A stretch of DNA of 64,000 nt, taken from contig NZ_VCNP01000010.1 in the NCBI RefSeq assembly GCF_006782915.1, forward strand, positions 186,001 through 250,000. The letters run 5' to 3'. The position numbers and the translations under genes are program-made. How positions within the stretch are numbered: the first letter of the stretch is position 1; every line of letters begins with the position of its first letter. This stretch comes from Streptomyces calvus (GTDB lineage: Bacteria > Actinomycetota > Actinomycetes > Streptomycetales > Streptomycetaceae). Of this stretch, positions 16,499 to 26,250 are shown one piece after another. A model generated the notes under the pieces. That model made no database searches. It was not told where the DNA came from and saw nothing but the letters and a program-made list of their open reading frames with translations.

Positions 16499-19033
16499 AT
16501 GACGATGACGAGTGGTTTCGTCGGCCCGGAGGGCGACCCCTTCGCAGAATTCCTCGCCCGCTTCTTCGGCGGACAGCGCCCCCGCCAGATCGACATCGGC
16601 CGGCTGCTCAGCCAGCCCGCCCGGGAGCTGGTGCGCGGCGCCGCCCAGTACGCCGCCGAGCACGGCAGCCGCGACCTGGACACCCAGCACCTGCTGCGCG
16701 CCGCCCTGGCCGCCGAGCCGACCCGGAGCCTGCTGAGCCGGGCGGGCGCCGACCCTGACTCGCTGGCGTCGCAGATCGACGACCGGTCCGGGCCGGTCCA
16801 GCACGGGCCGGGCGACGCGCCGCCGCCGACGTCGCTGTCCCTGACGCCGGCCGTCAAGCGGGCCCTGCTGGACGCGCACGAGATGGCGCGGGCCAGCGGC
16901 GCCGGCTACATCGGCCCGGAGCACGTCCTCAGCGCCCTGGCCGCGAACCCCGACTCGGCCGCCGGGCACATCCTCAACGCGGCCCGGTTCGCTCCCTCCG
17001 GTCCGCCGGAGGCCCCGGAGGCACAGCAGGCGCGGCCCGAACGTCCGCGCCCGGCCACCGGCACGCCGACCCTGGACAAGTACGGCCGTGACCTCACCGC
17101 GCTGGCCCGCGAGGGCCGCATCGACCCGGTGATCGGGCGGGACGAGGAGATCGAGCAGACCGTGGAGGTGCTCTCCCGGCGCGGCAAGAACAACCCGGTG
17201 CTCATCGGTGACGCGGGCGTCGGCAAGACCGCGGTGGTGGAGGGGCTGGCGCAGCGGATCGCCGAGGGCGACGTGCCCGACGTACTGCTCGGCCGGCGCG
17301 TGGTGGCCCTGGACCTGACGGGTGTCGTCGCCGGGACCCGCTACCGCGGCGACTTCGAGGAGCGGATGAACAACATCGTCGAGGAGATCCGCTCCCACTC
17401 CGACCGGCTGATCATCTTCATCGACGAGCTGCACACCGTCGTCGGCGCCGGAGGCGGCGGCGAGGGCGGCTCGATGGACGCCGGCAACATCCTCAAGCCG
17501 GCGCTGGCCCGCGGCGAGCTGCACATCGTCGGCGCGACCACGCTGGAGGAGTTCCGCAGGATCGAGAAGGACGCCGCGCTGGCCCGCCGCTTCCAGCCGA
17601 TCATGGTGCCGGAGCCGACGCCCGCCGACGCGATCGAGATCCTGCGCGGTCTGCGCGACCGCTACGAGGCCCACCACCAGGTCCGCTACACCGACGAGGC
17701 GCTGGTGAAGGCCGTGGACCTGTCCGACCGTTATGTGAGCGACCGCCGGCTGCCGGACAAGGCCATCGACCTGATCGACCAGGCCGGCGCCCGGGTGCGG
17801 CTGCGGGCCCGCACCAAGGGCACGGACGTACGGGCCCTGGAGCGTGAGGTCGAGCAGCTGACCTGTGACAAGGACCAGGCGGTCGCCGACGAGCAGTACG
17901 AGCAGGCCACGCAGTTGCGGGACCGCATCGTGGAGCTGAAGCGGCGGATCGCGGAGGCCGGCGGGGACGGCGAGGTCGACGAGGGTCAGAGCCTGTGGGT
18001 GGACTCCGAGGCGATCGCCGAGGTGGTGGCCCGGCAGACGGGCATCCCGGTGAGCCGTCTCACCGAGGACGAGAAGGACCGGCTGCTGGGTCTGGAGCAG
18101 CACCTGCACCAGCGGGTGGTCGGCCAGGACGAGGCGGTGCGGGTCGTCTCGGACGCCGTGCTGCGCTCGCGCGCGGGGCTCGCCAGTCCGCACCGGCCGA
18201 TCGGCAGCTTCATGTTCCTCGGGCCGACGGGCGTCGGCAAGACGGAGCTGGCGCGGGCGCTCGCGGAGGCGCTGTTCGGCAGCGAGGACCGGATGGTGCG
18301 GCTCGACATGAGCGAGTACCAGGAGCGGCACACGGTCAGCCGGCTGGTGGGTGCGCCGCCCGGTTACGTGGGGCACGAGGAGGCCGGGCAGCTGACCGAG
18401 GTGGTGCGCCGGCACCCGTACTCGCTGCTTCTGCTGGACGAGGTGGAGAAGGCGCACCCGGACGTCTTCAACATCCTGCTGCAGGTCCTCGACGACGGCC
18501 GGCTGACCGACTCGCAGGGCCGGACGGTGGACTTCACCAACACCGTCATCGTGATGACCAGCAACCTCGGCTCCGAGGCCGTCACCCGGCGCGGCGCCAC
18601 CCTGGGCTTCGCCGCGGGCGGCGCGGAGGCCGACGAGGAGGCGCGGCGGGAACAGGTCCTGCGGCCGCTGCGGGAGCACTTCCGGCCTGAGTTCCTCAAC
18701 CGGATCGACGAGGTCGTGGTGTTCCGCCAGCTGACCCCCGAGGAGCTGCGGCGGATCACCGACCTGCTGCTGGAGAGCACCCGGCGCGGGCTGAAGGGGC
18801 AGGGCGTCGCGGTCGACTTCACCGACGCGGCCGTGGACTGGCTGGTCGAGCGCGGCTACCAGCCGGAGTACGGCGCCCGGCCGCTGCGCCGCACCATCCA
18901 GCGGGAGGTCGACAACCAGCTGTCCCGGCTGCTGCTCGACGGCCGGATCCAGGAGGGCGGCCGGGTGACCGTGGACGCCGAGGACGGGCACCTGACGTTC
19001 CGCACGCAGGAGCTGCCGGCGCCCGAGCTGTGA
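16499..19033 (+). CDS. Clp/Hsp100 ATPase, ClpC-like
   Basis: An 844-residue AAA+ unfoldase. It has an N-terminal Clp repeat domain (about 30-165), a first AAA+ module with Walker A GDAGVGKT (237-244), a middle region with a UVR-like helical segment (about 460-480), and a second module with GPTGVGKT (575-582) and the C-terminal D2-small domain. It is shorter at the N-terminus than housekeeping ClpC and starts with an unusual [20 protein letters not shown] segment. The short middle region favours ClpC over ClpB. It probably feeds ClpP or refolds proteins under stress; partners are not visible nearby. ATGs at 16499 and 16505 are both possible. Confidence 0.88.
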   Translation: MTMTSGFVGPEGDPFAEFLARFFGGQRPRQIDIGRLLSQPARELVRGAAQYAAEHGSRDLDTQHLLRAALAAEPTRSLLSRAGADPDSLASQIDDRSGPVQHGPGDAPPPTSLSLTPAVKRALLDAHEMARASGAGYIGPEHVLSALAANPDSAAGHILNAARFAPSGPPEAPEAQQARPERPRPATGTPTLDKYGRDLTALAREGRIDPVIGRDEEIEQTVEVLSRRGKNNPVLIGDAGVGKTAVVEGLAQRIAEGDVPDVLLGRRVVALDLTGVVAGTRYRGDFEERMNNIVEEIRSHSDRLIIFIDELHTVVGAGGGGEGGSMDAGNILKPALARGELHIVGATTLEEFRRIEKDAALARRFQPIMVPEPTPADAIEILRGLRDRYEAHHQVRYTDEALVKAVDLSDRYVSDRRLPDKAIDLIDQAGARVRLRARTKGTDVRALEREVEQLTCDKDQAVADEQYEQATQLRDRIVELKRRIAEAGGDGEVDEGQSLWVDSEAIAEVVARQTGIPVSRLTEDEKDRLLGLEQHLHQRVVGQDEAVRVVSDAVLRSRAGLASPHRPIGSFMFLGPTGVGKTELARALAEALFGSEDRMVRLDMSEYQERHTVSRLVGAPPGYVGHEEAGQLTEVVRRHPYSLLLLDEVEKAHPDVFNILLQVLDDGRLTDSQGRTVDFTNTVIVMTSNLGSEAVTRRGATLGFAAGGAEADEEARREQVLRPLREHFRPEFLNRIDEVVVFRQLTPEELRRITDLLLESTRRGLKGQGVAVDFTDAAVDWLVERGYQPEYGARPLRRTIQREVDNQLSRLLLDGRIQEGGRVTVDAEDGHLTFRTQELPAPEL

Positions 19034-19038
19034 GCTGG

Positions 19039-19067
19039 AGGGGGCGCCCCGGACGGGGGCGCCCCCT
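19039..19067. terminator. Bidirectional hairpin terminator
   Basis: AGGGGGCGCCCC (19039-19050) pairs with GGGGGCGCCCCCT (19055-19067) around a 4-base loop, a strong GC stem. It lies between the convergent stops of the Clp ATPase (19033) and gamma-glutamyltransferase (19076). No T-run follows, as is usual in Streptomyces. Confidence 0.8.
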
Positions 19068-19075
19068 GCGCGTGT

Positions 19076-20890
19076 CTAGCGGGCCGGGTGGACGACCATG
19101 GCCGAGCCGCCGCCCCGGCGGACCTTCTCGGCCGCCGCGAGCCACTTGCCGCCCGACAGTTTCTGGACGGCGGTGGTGGCGCCGATCTCCGGGTTCTGCC
19201 GGAAGGAGTGCCCGATGGCTTCCAGGCTCCGCCGCAACTCGCTGTCGTACAGGCCGGGTTCGAGTTCCGTCTGGGCCGTGTTGCGCTGGCTGGCGCGCGG
19301 TGCGGCGATCGCGTCGACCAGCGGCAGTCCCCGGTCGAGGAAGCCGGTCAGGGTCTGCAGCACGGTGGTGATGATGGTCGAGCCGCCGGGTGAGCCGAGC
19401 GCCACCACGGGCTGGTCGTGGCGGTCGAGCACGATGGTCGGCGACATGGACGACCGCGGCCGCTTGCCGGGGCCCGGCAGGTTCGGGTCGTGCACGGCCG
19501 GGTTGGCCGGGGCGAAGGAGAAGTCCGTCAGCTCGTTGTTGAGCAGGAAACCGCGGCCGGGCACGGTGATGCCGCTGCCGCCGGTCTGCTCGATGGTGAG
19601 GGTGTAGGCGACGACGTTGCCCCACCGGTCGGCGGTGGTGAGGTGCGTGGTGCTCTCGCCCTCGTACGTGGTCGGGGCGGCCGTGCCGCCGCTCGCGCAC
19701 GGTTCGGGGTCGCGCGGGTCTCCGGGCGCGAGCGGGCTGGTGAGGACGGCGTCGTCCTTGATGAGGCATTCCCGCGCGTCGGCGAACCGCTGGGAGAGCA
19801 GTTCCTTCGTCGGTACGTCCTCGAAGGCGGGGTCGCCGACCCAGCGGCCCCGGTCCGCGAAGGCGATGCGGCTGGCCTCGATGAAGCGGTGCAGGTACCG
19901 GACGTCGCTCGCGTCGGAGAGGTCGGTGCGCTCCAGGATGTTGAGGGCCTCGCCGACCGTGGTGCCGCCGGAGGAGGACGGTGCCATGGAGTAGACGTCC
20001 AGGCCGCGGTACGAGGTCTTCGTGGGCGGCTGGGACTTGGTGCGGTAGGCGGCCAGGTCATGGGTGGACAGGTCGCCGGGGCGGGCGTTCCACCCGGAAT
20101 CCGGGTCCACGGGCGGCTTGTTGACCGTGTTCACGATGTCCCGGGCGAGATCGCCGCGGTACAGGGCGTCCACGCCCTTGCGGCGCAACTCGGCGTAGGT
20201 GCGGGCCAGGTCGGGATTCTTGAAGGTGGAGCCGACGACGGGGAGTTCACCGCCCGGCAGGAACAGCTCGGCGGTGTCGGGGAAGTAGCGGAAGCGGGTC
20301 TCGTTGGCGGCGGTCTGCGCGCGGAAGGTGTCGTCGACGGTGAAGCCGTCGCGGGCGAGGCGTTCGGCGGGTTCCAGGACGGAGCCCAGGCTTCTGCTGC
20401 CCCATGCGTCGAGGACCCGCTGCCAGGTGGCGGGTGTTCCGGGCGTGCCGACGCTCAGGCCGCTGCTGACGGCTTCGGCGAACGGGATCGGCTCGCCGTT
20501 CTCCAGGAAGAGACCGGAGTCGGCGGTGAGCGGGGCGGTCTCGCGGCCGTCGATGGTGTGCACGGTGCGGGACCGGGCGTCGTAGTAGACGAAGTAGCCG
20601 CCTCCGCCGATGCCGGCGGAGTAGGGCTCGGTGACGCCGAGGGCGGCGGCGGTGGCGACGGCCGCGTCGACGGCGTTGCCGCCCTTCCTCAGGACCTCGA
20701 TGCCGACGGCGGAGGCGTCGGGGTCGACGCTGGAGACGGCGCCGCCGTGGCCGACGGCCTCCGGGACCTTGGCCGTGTGCGGGGCGGGCCGGTCGAGTGC
20801 GCCGGGCGGCGCGGCCGCCGCCACCGACACCACGGCGGCACCGACCGCCAGGACTGCGAGACTCCGTACGACAGGGCGACGCATCCGCAC
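19076..20890 (-). CDS. ggt: Secreted gamma-glutamyltransferase
   Basis: A 604-residue N-terminal nucleophile hydrolase that cleaves gamma-glutamyl bonds (glutathione, gamma-glutamyl peptides). An N-terminal signal peptide (RRPVVRSLAVLAVGAAVVSV) predicts export. The autoprocessing nucleophile is T414 in STTHLTTADRWGN, preceded by the large subunit and followed by the small-subunit glycine-rich motif LGSPGGSTI. Length is normal for the family. It stands alone and shares the hairpin terminator with the Clp ATPase gene. Confidence 0.93.
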   Translation of the reverse strand: MRMRRPVVRSLAVLAVGAAVVSVAAAAPPGALDRPAPHTAKVPEAVGHGGAVSSVDPDASAVGIEVLRKGGNAVDAAVATAAALGVTEPYSAGIGGGGYFVYYDARSRTVHTIDGRETAPLTADSGLFLENGEPIPFAEAVSSGLSVGTPGTPATWQRVLDAWGSRSLGSVLEPAERLARDGFTVDDTFRAQTAANETRFRYFPDTAELFLPGGELPVVGSTFKNPDLARTYAELRRKGVDALYRGDLARDIVNTVNKPPVDPDSGWNARPGDLSTHDLAAYRTKSQPPTKTSYRGLDVYSMAPSSSGGTTVGEALNILERTDLSDASDVRYLHRFIEASRIAFADRGRWVGDPAFEDVPTKELLSQRFADARECLIKDDAVLTSPLAPGDPRDPEPCASGGTAAPTTYEGESTTHLTTADRWGNVVAYTLTIEQTGGSGITVPGRGFLLNNELTDFSFAPANPAVHDPNLPGPGKRPRSSMSPTIVLDRHDQPVVALGSPGGSTIITTVLQTLTGFLDRGLPLVDAIAAPRASQRNTAQTELEPGLYDSELRRSLEAIGHSFRQNPEIGATTAVQKLSGGKWLAAAEKVRRGGGSAMVVHPAR

Positions 20891-21035
20891 CTCCAGTAAA
20901 GGGACGTCCGCGCAGCTTAGTTCGTGGCCATGCTCCCGTCAGCGAGGCCGCCGGGGCGCGCCGCCGCCGTCACCGGGTCGGCCGCGACCTGCGCGTCGAA
21001 CACGGGTTTGCGTGGGCCCGCTAGCATGCGCGCCC

Positions 21036-21791
21036 ATGAATGACGACGTGCGCAACATCGTTCTGGGCGTGGTGGCCGCGGGCATCAGTGCCGCACTGGG
21101 CTGGCTCGCCCGTACCTACCTGTGGAAGCGCAAGCTCCGGCGCAAGCAGGCGTTCTTCGGGCTGCCGGACAACTCCGAGTCGCTGCTCGTCGTCAACCGC
21201 GATCCGGCGACGGCGGAACCGGCGGTGCACCGCTTCGACGTGTTCGCGCTGCTGGAGTTGTCCGCGCTCATCAAGGATTGCGGGGCGCACGTCCAGGTGG
21301 TGACCCAGGACACGGCGCACCAGGGGTTCGGTGAGCGGACGGAGTTCTGTGTCGGCGGTCCCGGGTCGAACCGGCGGATGGTGGCCCACATGTCGGCGAT
21401 GCTGCCGGGGGTGCGGGTCAACATCGATCCGGAGCCGGGCCCGGACCGTGGCGCCTTCCAGATCGGCGGCGAGCCCTACCGCATGGACCCGGGCGTCACC
21501 GAGTACGTGCTGCTGGCCCGGCTGACCGTCGGTGAACGGCGCGACACGCGGCCGGTGTTCCTGTTCTGCGGTCAGCGCGCGATCACCAACCAGGCCGCCA
21601 CCCGCTATCTGGCCCGCCATCACGAGCGGCTGGCCCGCAAGTACGGCTCCCACTCCTTCGTGCTGCTGCTGAAGGTCGTCAACTCGCAGGCGTACGGCCC
21701 CGATGTGGTGGAACTGGTCGCGGACGTCACCAGGGCCGCGCAGACCCCGCTGCCGGCTCCGGCGTCGCGCGCCACCCACCGGGCGAGCTGA
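21036..21791 (+). CDS. Hypothetical protein with N-terminal membrane anchor
   Basis: A 251-residue protein: residues 8-28 form one hydrophobic segment (ILGVVAAGISAALGWLARTY) followed by a basic cluster (LWKRKLRRKQ), suggesting an N-in anchor with a cytoplasmic domain. The rest has a Rossmann-like beta-alpha pattern and conserved-looking motifs (SLLVVNRDP; FLFCGQRAITNQAATRYL). Streptomyces genomes carry this as an uncharacterised family. ATG 21036 is chosen because the hydrophobic anchor follows directly. No function is assigned. Confidence 0.75.
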   Translation: MNDDVRNIVLGVVAAGISAALGWLARTYLWKRKLRRKQAFFGLPDNSESLLVVNRDPATAEPAVHRFDVFALLELSALIKDCGAHVQVVTQDTAHQGFGERTEFCVGGPGSNRRMVAHMSAMLPGVRVNIDPEPGPDRGAFQIGGEPYRMDPGVTEYVLLARLTVGERRDTRPVFLFCGQRAITNQAATRYLARHHERLARKYGSHSFVLLLKVVNSQAYGPDVVELVADVTRAAQTPLPAPASRATHRAS

Positions 21792-22054
21792 CGTCCGCCC
21801 GCATCAGGCGCAACCCGTCCGGCGCGCAGCTGACCTTCTCCTCACGGCGGACGACCCGTGGTACGGGTCCCTTCCGCTGCGCGAGCAGTGATCTCCGGCT
21901 GCCGCCGGACGGGACTGGCCGATGTGAACCGCCACCCTCACGGGCGGGCCCCTCCCGGCGGTGGCGTCCCCGCTCCTGACGCGAAGTCCCCTCCGGGAGG
22001 AAGGAAACATCCTAGTCGAGGTCCGGTGGGACGGGACGGGGGGCGTCACCCCGC

Positions 22055-22798
22055 TCAGTGCTTGAGGATCTTCGACAGGAAGTCCCTGGCCCGGTCGCTG
22101 CTCGGGTTGCCGAAGAACTCGTCGGGGGCGCGGTCCTCGACGATGCGGCCGTCGGCCATGAAGACCACACGGTGGGCGGCCGAGCGGGCGAAGCCCATCT
22201 CGTGCGTGACCACGACCATCGTCATGCCCTCGGCGGCCAGTTGCCGCATGACCTCCAGGACCTCGTTGATCATCTCCGGGTCGAGTGCGGAGGTCGGTTC
22301 GTCGAACAGCATCGCCTTGGGGTCCATCGCCAGCGCCCGTGCGATCGCGACGCGCTGCTGCTGGCCGCCGGAGAGCTGCGCCGGGTACTTGTCCGCCTGG
22401 TCGGCGACGCCGACGCGGTCGAGGAGTGCGCGGGAGCGCCGGTCGGCGTCCTCCTTCCGTCGCCCGCGGACCTTGACCTGGCCCAGTGAGACGTTCTGCA
22501 GCACGGTCTTGTGCGCGAAGAGGTTGAACGACTGGAAGACCATGCCGACATCGGCGCGCAGGCGGGCCAGTGCCTTGCCCTCGTCCGGCAGCGGTTGCCC
22601 GTCGAGCACGATCGTCCCGGACTGGACGGGCTCCAGCCGGTTGACGGCCCGGCACAGGGTCGATTTCCCCGATCCCGAGGGGCCGATGACGACGACCACC
22701 TCTCCCCTGCCCACGGTGAGGTCGATGTCCCGAAGGACATGCAGGTCCCCGAAGTACTTGTTGACGTTGCGCAACTCGATCAGCGGTTCGACGGCCAT
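22055..22798 (-). CDS. Polar amino acid ABC transporter ATP-binding protein
   Basis: A 247-residue ATPase of the GlnQ/GluA type. Walker A GPSGSGKST, Q-loop FQSFNLF, signature LSGGQQQRVAIARAL, Walker B AMLFDEPTSALDP and the switch His in VVTHEMGFA are all present. The ATG at 22798 has AGGGG just upstream; a GTG two codons further is the alternative. Unusually, no permease or solute-binding gene is beside it, so it must work with membrane subunits encoded elsewhere or be a remnant of a larger operon. Confidence 0.88.
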   Translation of the reverse strand: MAVEPLIELRNVNKYFGDLHVLRDIDLTVGRGEVVVVIGPSGSGKSTLCRAVNRLEPVQSGTIVLDGQPLPDEGKALARLRADVGMVFQSFNLFAHKTVLQNVSLGQVKVRGRRKEDADRRSRALLDRVGVADQADKYPAQLSGGQQQRVAIARALAMDPKAMLFDEPTSALDPEMINEVLEVMRQLAAEGMTMVVVTHEMGFARSAAHRVVFMADGRIVEDRAPDEFFGNPSSDRARDFLSKILKH

Positions 22799-22925
22799 AC
22801 CCACCCCTACTCAACTCTCCGCCGTGTGGTGGTTGCCGCAAGGTATCCAGGCAAGATCACCAGAAGGATGCGACACGCACTTTTCGGGCATTAGCCGTAT
22901 TTACGTCGGTGCGTGGGCCCTGGCC

Positions 22926-23333
22926 TCACGCCTCCGCGACCTCCGCGTACAGCTGCGACAGCTCGGGCACGCCGTTGGCCGCCCACTGATGTCCCGCGTC
23001 CACGACGTCGAACTCCCGCCCGGAGGCGAGCCGTACCACCGGCTGCCCGTCGGCACGGATCTCCCAGGCGGCCCCCGGCACGGTGCGCACGATGACGGTG
23101 CCGAGGTACAGCCCCGCGTCGTTGCCCAGCCAGGCCGACGTCTCCTCGTCGTCCCGCCAGCCCGGCACCAGTTGGTCCAGCGCCTCCAACGAGGCCGGGG
23201 AGTCGTCCAGTCGGACACCCTCGCGGTACGCCTGGGAGCGCAACAGCTCGCACTCGGCCAGGAGTTCCGCGATGCCCTCCGGGTCGGGAACCCCGGCCTT
23301 CCCGCGCCGGTTGCCCAGGAAAGGGATGTTCAT
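22926..23333 (-). CDS. Conserved hypothetical protein (DUF6278-like)
   Basis: A 135-residue soluble protein starting MNIPFLGNRRGK. It has a helical first half (EGIAELLAECELLRSQAYRE) and a beta-rich second half (GLYLGTVIVRTVPGAAWEIR) typical of a Streptomyces family listed as DUF6278. The family name is from memory. Function is unknown. No operon partner is obvious: xth lies 76 bp further up on the same strand. Confidence 0.7.
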   Translation of the reverse strand: MNIPFLGNRRGKAGVPDPEGIAELLAECELLRSQAYREGVRLDDSPASLEALDQLVPGWRDDEETSAWLGNDAGLYLGTVIVRTVPGAAWEIRADGQPVVRLASGREFDVVDAGHQWAANGVPELSQLYAEVAEA

Positions 23334-23409
23334 ACCTCCAGCCTGTCATTCGTACCGGTCCTGCGCACCACAGGCGCGCGGGGCCGGACGCGGGCAGGCC
23401 GGGCGGCGA

Positions 23410-24189
23410 CTACACGTCCAGGTCGACCACGACCGGCGCGTGGTCCGAGGCGCCCTTGCCCTTGCGCTCCTCACGGTCGACGTAGGAGTCGGTGACCGCC
23501 TTCGCGAAGGGCTCGTTGCCGTAGACCAGGTCGATGCGCATGCCGCGGTTCTTGGGGAAGCAGAGCTGGCGGTAGTCCCAGTAGGTGAACGGGTGCTCGT
23601 ACTTCAGCGGGCGCGGCACGACATCGGTCAGGCCGGCCCCGCGCAGGGAGGCGAGCGCCGCCCGCTCGGCGGGGGTGACGTGGGTGGAGCCCTCGAAGGC
23701 GGCCGGGTCGTGGACGTCGTCGTCGGTCGGCGCCACGTTGTAGTCGCCGAGGACCGCGAACGGGCGGCTGCCCGCCGCGTCACCGGCCACGGCGGCGCGC
23801 AGCGCCTCGAACCACTGGAGCTTGTACGCGTAGTGCGGGTGGTCCACCTCGCGGCCGTTCGGCACGTACACCGACCAGACACGGACCGGGCCGCAGGTCG
23901 CGGAGATCGCGCGGGGCTCCACCGAGCCGTCGTAGCCGGGATCGCCGGGCAGGCCCTTGACAACGTCCTCCAGGCCGACGCGGGAGAGCACCGCCACCCC
24001 GTTCCACCGGCCGGTGGCGTGCACCGCGGACTCGTAGCCCAGCTCGCGCAGCTGCTCCGCCGGGAACTGGTCCTCGGCGACCTTGGCCTCCTGAAGGCAG
24101 AGCACGTCCGTGCCGCTGCTCTCCAGCCAGGCCAGGAGCCTCGGCAGGCGGGCGGTGATCGAGTTCACGTTCCAGGTCGCGATGCGCAT
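23410..24189 (-). CDS. xth: Exodeoxyribonuclease III
   Basis: A 259-residue AP endonuclease/3'-5' exonuclease of the XthA family for base excision repair. Family motifs are visible: MRIATWNVNSI (N7), LCLQEAKV (E34 region), YVPNGR (Y/N), GDYNVAP and the C-terminal SDHAPVVVDL. The start is set at ATG 24189 because the family begins MRIATWNVNS; the ten codons upstream are open but not conserved. Confidence 0.93.
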   Translation of the reverse strand: MRIATWNVNSITARLPRLLAWLESSGTDVLCLQEAKVAEDQFPAEQLRELGYESAVHATGRWNGVAVLSRVGLEDVVKGLPGDPGYDGSVEPRAISATCGPVRVWSVYVPNGREVDHPHYAYKLQWFEALRAAVAGDAAGSRPFAVLGDYNVAPTDDDVHDPAAFEGSTHVTPAERAALASLRGAGLTDVVPRPLKYEHPFTYWDYRQLCFPKNRGMRIDLVYGNEPFAKAVTDSYVDREERKGKGASDHAPVVVDLDV

Positions 24190-24241
24190 GTCCCACAACC
24201 TACCCGGCACCTGTGACAACGCTCGACCGCCGGCCTGCCGC

Positions 24242-24877
24242 TCACAGCTCCGCGGAACCGCCCGGCGCGAGCCGCAGGTGTTCCGCGCCGCCGAGGGCGC
24301 CGATCTGCCGGTCGTAGACCGGGCGGGCGAGGTCGGTGAGCAGCGCGTCGTGGATGTCGTAGGCGCGCCGCGGCCGCACCTCGCGGACGTAGTCGATGAC
24401 CTCGGAGATCTTGTTCCAGGGGGCCATGACGGGCAGCATCAGCGTCTCGACCGGGTGGTCGGGGACGGTGAGCGCGTCACCGGGGTGGAAGAGCTTCCCG
24501 CCGTCGACGAGGTAGCCGACGTTGGTGACGCGCGGGATGTCCGGGTGGATCACCGCGTGCAGCTCGCCGTGCACCTGCACGTCGAAGCCCGCGGCGGTGA
24601 AGGTGTCGCCGTGGCCGACGGTGTGCACCCGGCCCGGGAACGCCGCCGAGATCTGCTCCGCGACCGACTTCAGCGTCCAGATCTCGACGGCCGGGTCGGC
24701 CTCCAGAGCGGCCCGCAGCCGGCCCTCGTCGAAGTGGTCGGGGTGCTCGTGCGTGACCAGGACGGCGTCCGCGCCGAGTGCCGCGTCCTCCTCGCTGAAC
24801 GCTCCGGGGTCGAGGACGAGGACCCGTCCGTCCTTCTCCAGGCGGACACAGGAGTGCGACTTCTTCGTGAGCTTCAT
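24242..24877 (-). CDS. MBL-fold metallo-hydrolase
   Basis: A 211-residue metallo-beta-lactamase-fold hydrolase of the UPF0173-like group. The metal motif THEHPDHFD, the later His (GELHAV) and the Asp (FHPGDAL) are present. It starts at MKLTKKSHSC; an open frame upstream is a shadow of the PcaDC gene. Cytoplasmic, substrate unknown. It lies between xth and the PcaD-PcaC fusion gene on the same strand. Confidence 0.85.
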   Translation of the reverse strand: MKLTKKSHSCVRLEKDGRVLVLDPGAFSEEDAALGADAVLVTHEHPDHFDEGRLRAALEADPAVEIWTLKSVAEQISAAFPGRVHTVGHGDTFTAAGFDVQVHGELHAVIHPDIPRVTNVGYLVDGGKLFHPGDALTVPDHPVETLMLPVMAPWNKISEVIDYVREVRPRRAYDIHDALLTDLARPVYDRQIGALGGAEHLRLAPGGSAEL

Positions 24878-24926
24878 GAGTCCATCCTGCCTCCCGTGCC
24901 CGCCCCGGCGCGGAACGGCCCGGGGC

Positions 24927-26222
24927 TCACTCCTGGGGCGTGGTCTCCTCCAGCACGACCTGCTGGGCCACCTTGAAGGCGCGGTTCGCCGCGGGGACTC
25001 CGCAGTAGACGGCGGCCTGGAGCAGCACCTCCTTGATCTCGTCGGGGTTGAGACCGTTACGCAGGGCGGCCCGGGTGTGCACGGCGAGCTCGTCCAGATG
25101 ACCACCGGCGACGAGAGCGGTGAGGGTGACGCAGCTGCGGGTGCGCCGGTCCAGTCCGGGCCGGTCCCAGACCTCGCCCCAGGCGTAGCGGGTGAGGAGC
25201 TCCTGGAAGTCGCCGGCGAAGTCGTCCGTACCGGCCAGCACCCGGTCGACGTGCGCGTCGCCCAGGACCTCCCGGCGGACCTTGAGCCCGGCGTCGTACG
25301 GGTCGGGTCGGCCCTGCGGCTGCGGCGGCACGACGGGCGGGGCGATCTCGGCGACGGCGACCGGCTGCGGCGGTGCGGCGGCCGGCGCGGGCCGCACCAG
25401 CGCCGCGGGCAGCGCGGTGTGCCCGGTGGTGTCGAAGCCGGGCTGCCAGGCGGTGGAGAAGTGCCGCACCAGCAGGTCGGTGACGGCGGCGGGCTGCTCC
25501 ACCGGCACCAGGTGGGAGGCGCCGGGTACGACGGCGAGCCGGGCGTCCGGGATCCCGGCGACCAGGGTGCGCGCCTCGGCCGGTCCGGTGACCTGGTCCT
25601 CGGAGCCGACCAGCACCAGGGTCGGCACGCCTACGCTGGCGAGCTCGGCCCGCACGTCGAACGAGGCGAGCGCCTCGCAGGCGGCGATGTAGCAGCCCGG
25701 GTCGGTGGTGCGCACCATCTGCACGGCCCACTCGGTGATCGCGGGCTGGGCGGCGGCGAAACCGCCGGTGAACCAGCGCTCCGGCGCGGACCGCGCGATC
25801 GGGTCGAGCCCGTTCGTACGCACGATGACGCCGCGCTGGCGGAACTCGTCCGCCGTGCCGAAGCGGGGCGAGGCGGCGATCAGCGCGAGGGACGCCAGCC
25901 GCTCGGGGTGGCGCAGGGCCAGCTCGATGCCAACGGCGCCGCCGAGCGCGCAACCCGCGTAACCGAAGCGCTGCACGCCCAGGCCGTCGAGGGTGGCGAG
26001 CAGACGCGTGGTGAGGTCGGCGACGGAGCCCGCGGGGTGGGCGGGGGCGCCTCCGTGTCCCGGCAGATCGAACCGGAACACGCGCCACTGCTTCGTCAGC
26101 TCGGGGACCTGCCGGTCCCACATGTGCCAGGTGGTGCCGAGGGACGGCCCCAGGATCAGAACGGGGAGGTGTTCCGGCCCGTCAAAGCGGTATTGCAGCG
26201 TTTCGATCTTGGCTTCGGTCAC
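24927..26222 (-). CDS. pcaL: PcaD-PcaC fusion (enol-lactonase / carboxymuconolactone decarboxylase), nucleophile replaced
   Basis: A 431-residue fusion: an alpha/beta hydrolase domain (about 1-260, PcaD-like), a Pro-rich linker (about 270-305) and a carboxymuconolactone decarboxylase domain (about 310-425, with WDRPGLDRRTRS and HTRAALRNG). In the beta-ketoadipate pathway these convert carboxymuconolactone to 3-oxoadipate. The nucleophile elbow reads AGCALGG, with Ala92 (codon GCG at 25949-25947) where Ser is expected, although the Asp (GSEDQV) and His (ASHLVP) of the triad remain. No other pca gene is nearby. The decarboxylase half may be the working part, or the clade may do something else. 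Confidence 0.8.
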   Translation of the reverse strand: MTEAKIETLQYRFDGPEHLPVLILGPSLGTTWHMWDRQVPELTKQWRVFRFDLPGHGGAPAHPAGSVADLTTRLLATLDGLGVQRFGYAGCALGGAVGIELALRHPERLASLALIAASPRFGTADEFRQRGVIVRTNGLDPIARSAPERWFTGGFAAAQPAITEWAVQMVRTTDPGCYIAACEALASFDVRAELASVGVPTLVLVGSEDQVTGPAEARTLVAGIPDARLAVVPGASHLVPVEQPAAVTDLLVRHFSTAWQPGFDTTGHTALPAALVRPAPAAAPPQPVAVAEIAPPVVPPQPQGRPDPYDAGLKVRREVLGDAHVDRVLAGTDDFAGDFQELLTRYAWGEVWDRPGLDRRTRSCVTLTALVAGGHLDELAVHTRAALRNGLNPDEIKEVLLQAAVYCGVPAANRAFKVAQQVVLEETTPQE

Positions 26223-26250
26223 GGGTCCACACCTTCATCTGTCATGTCAG

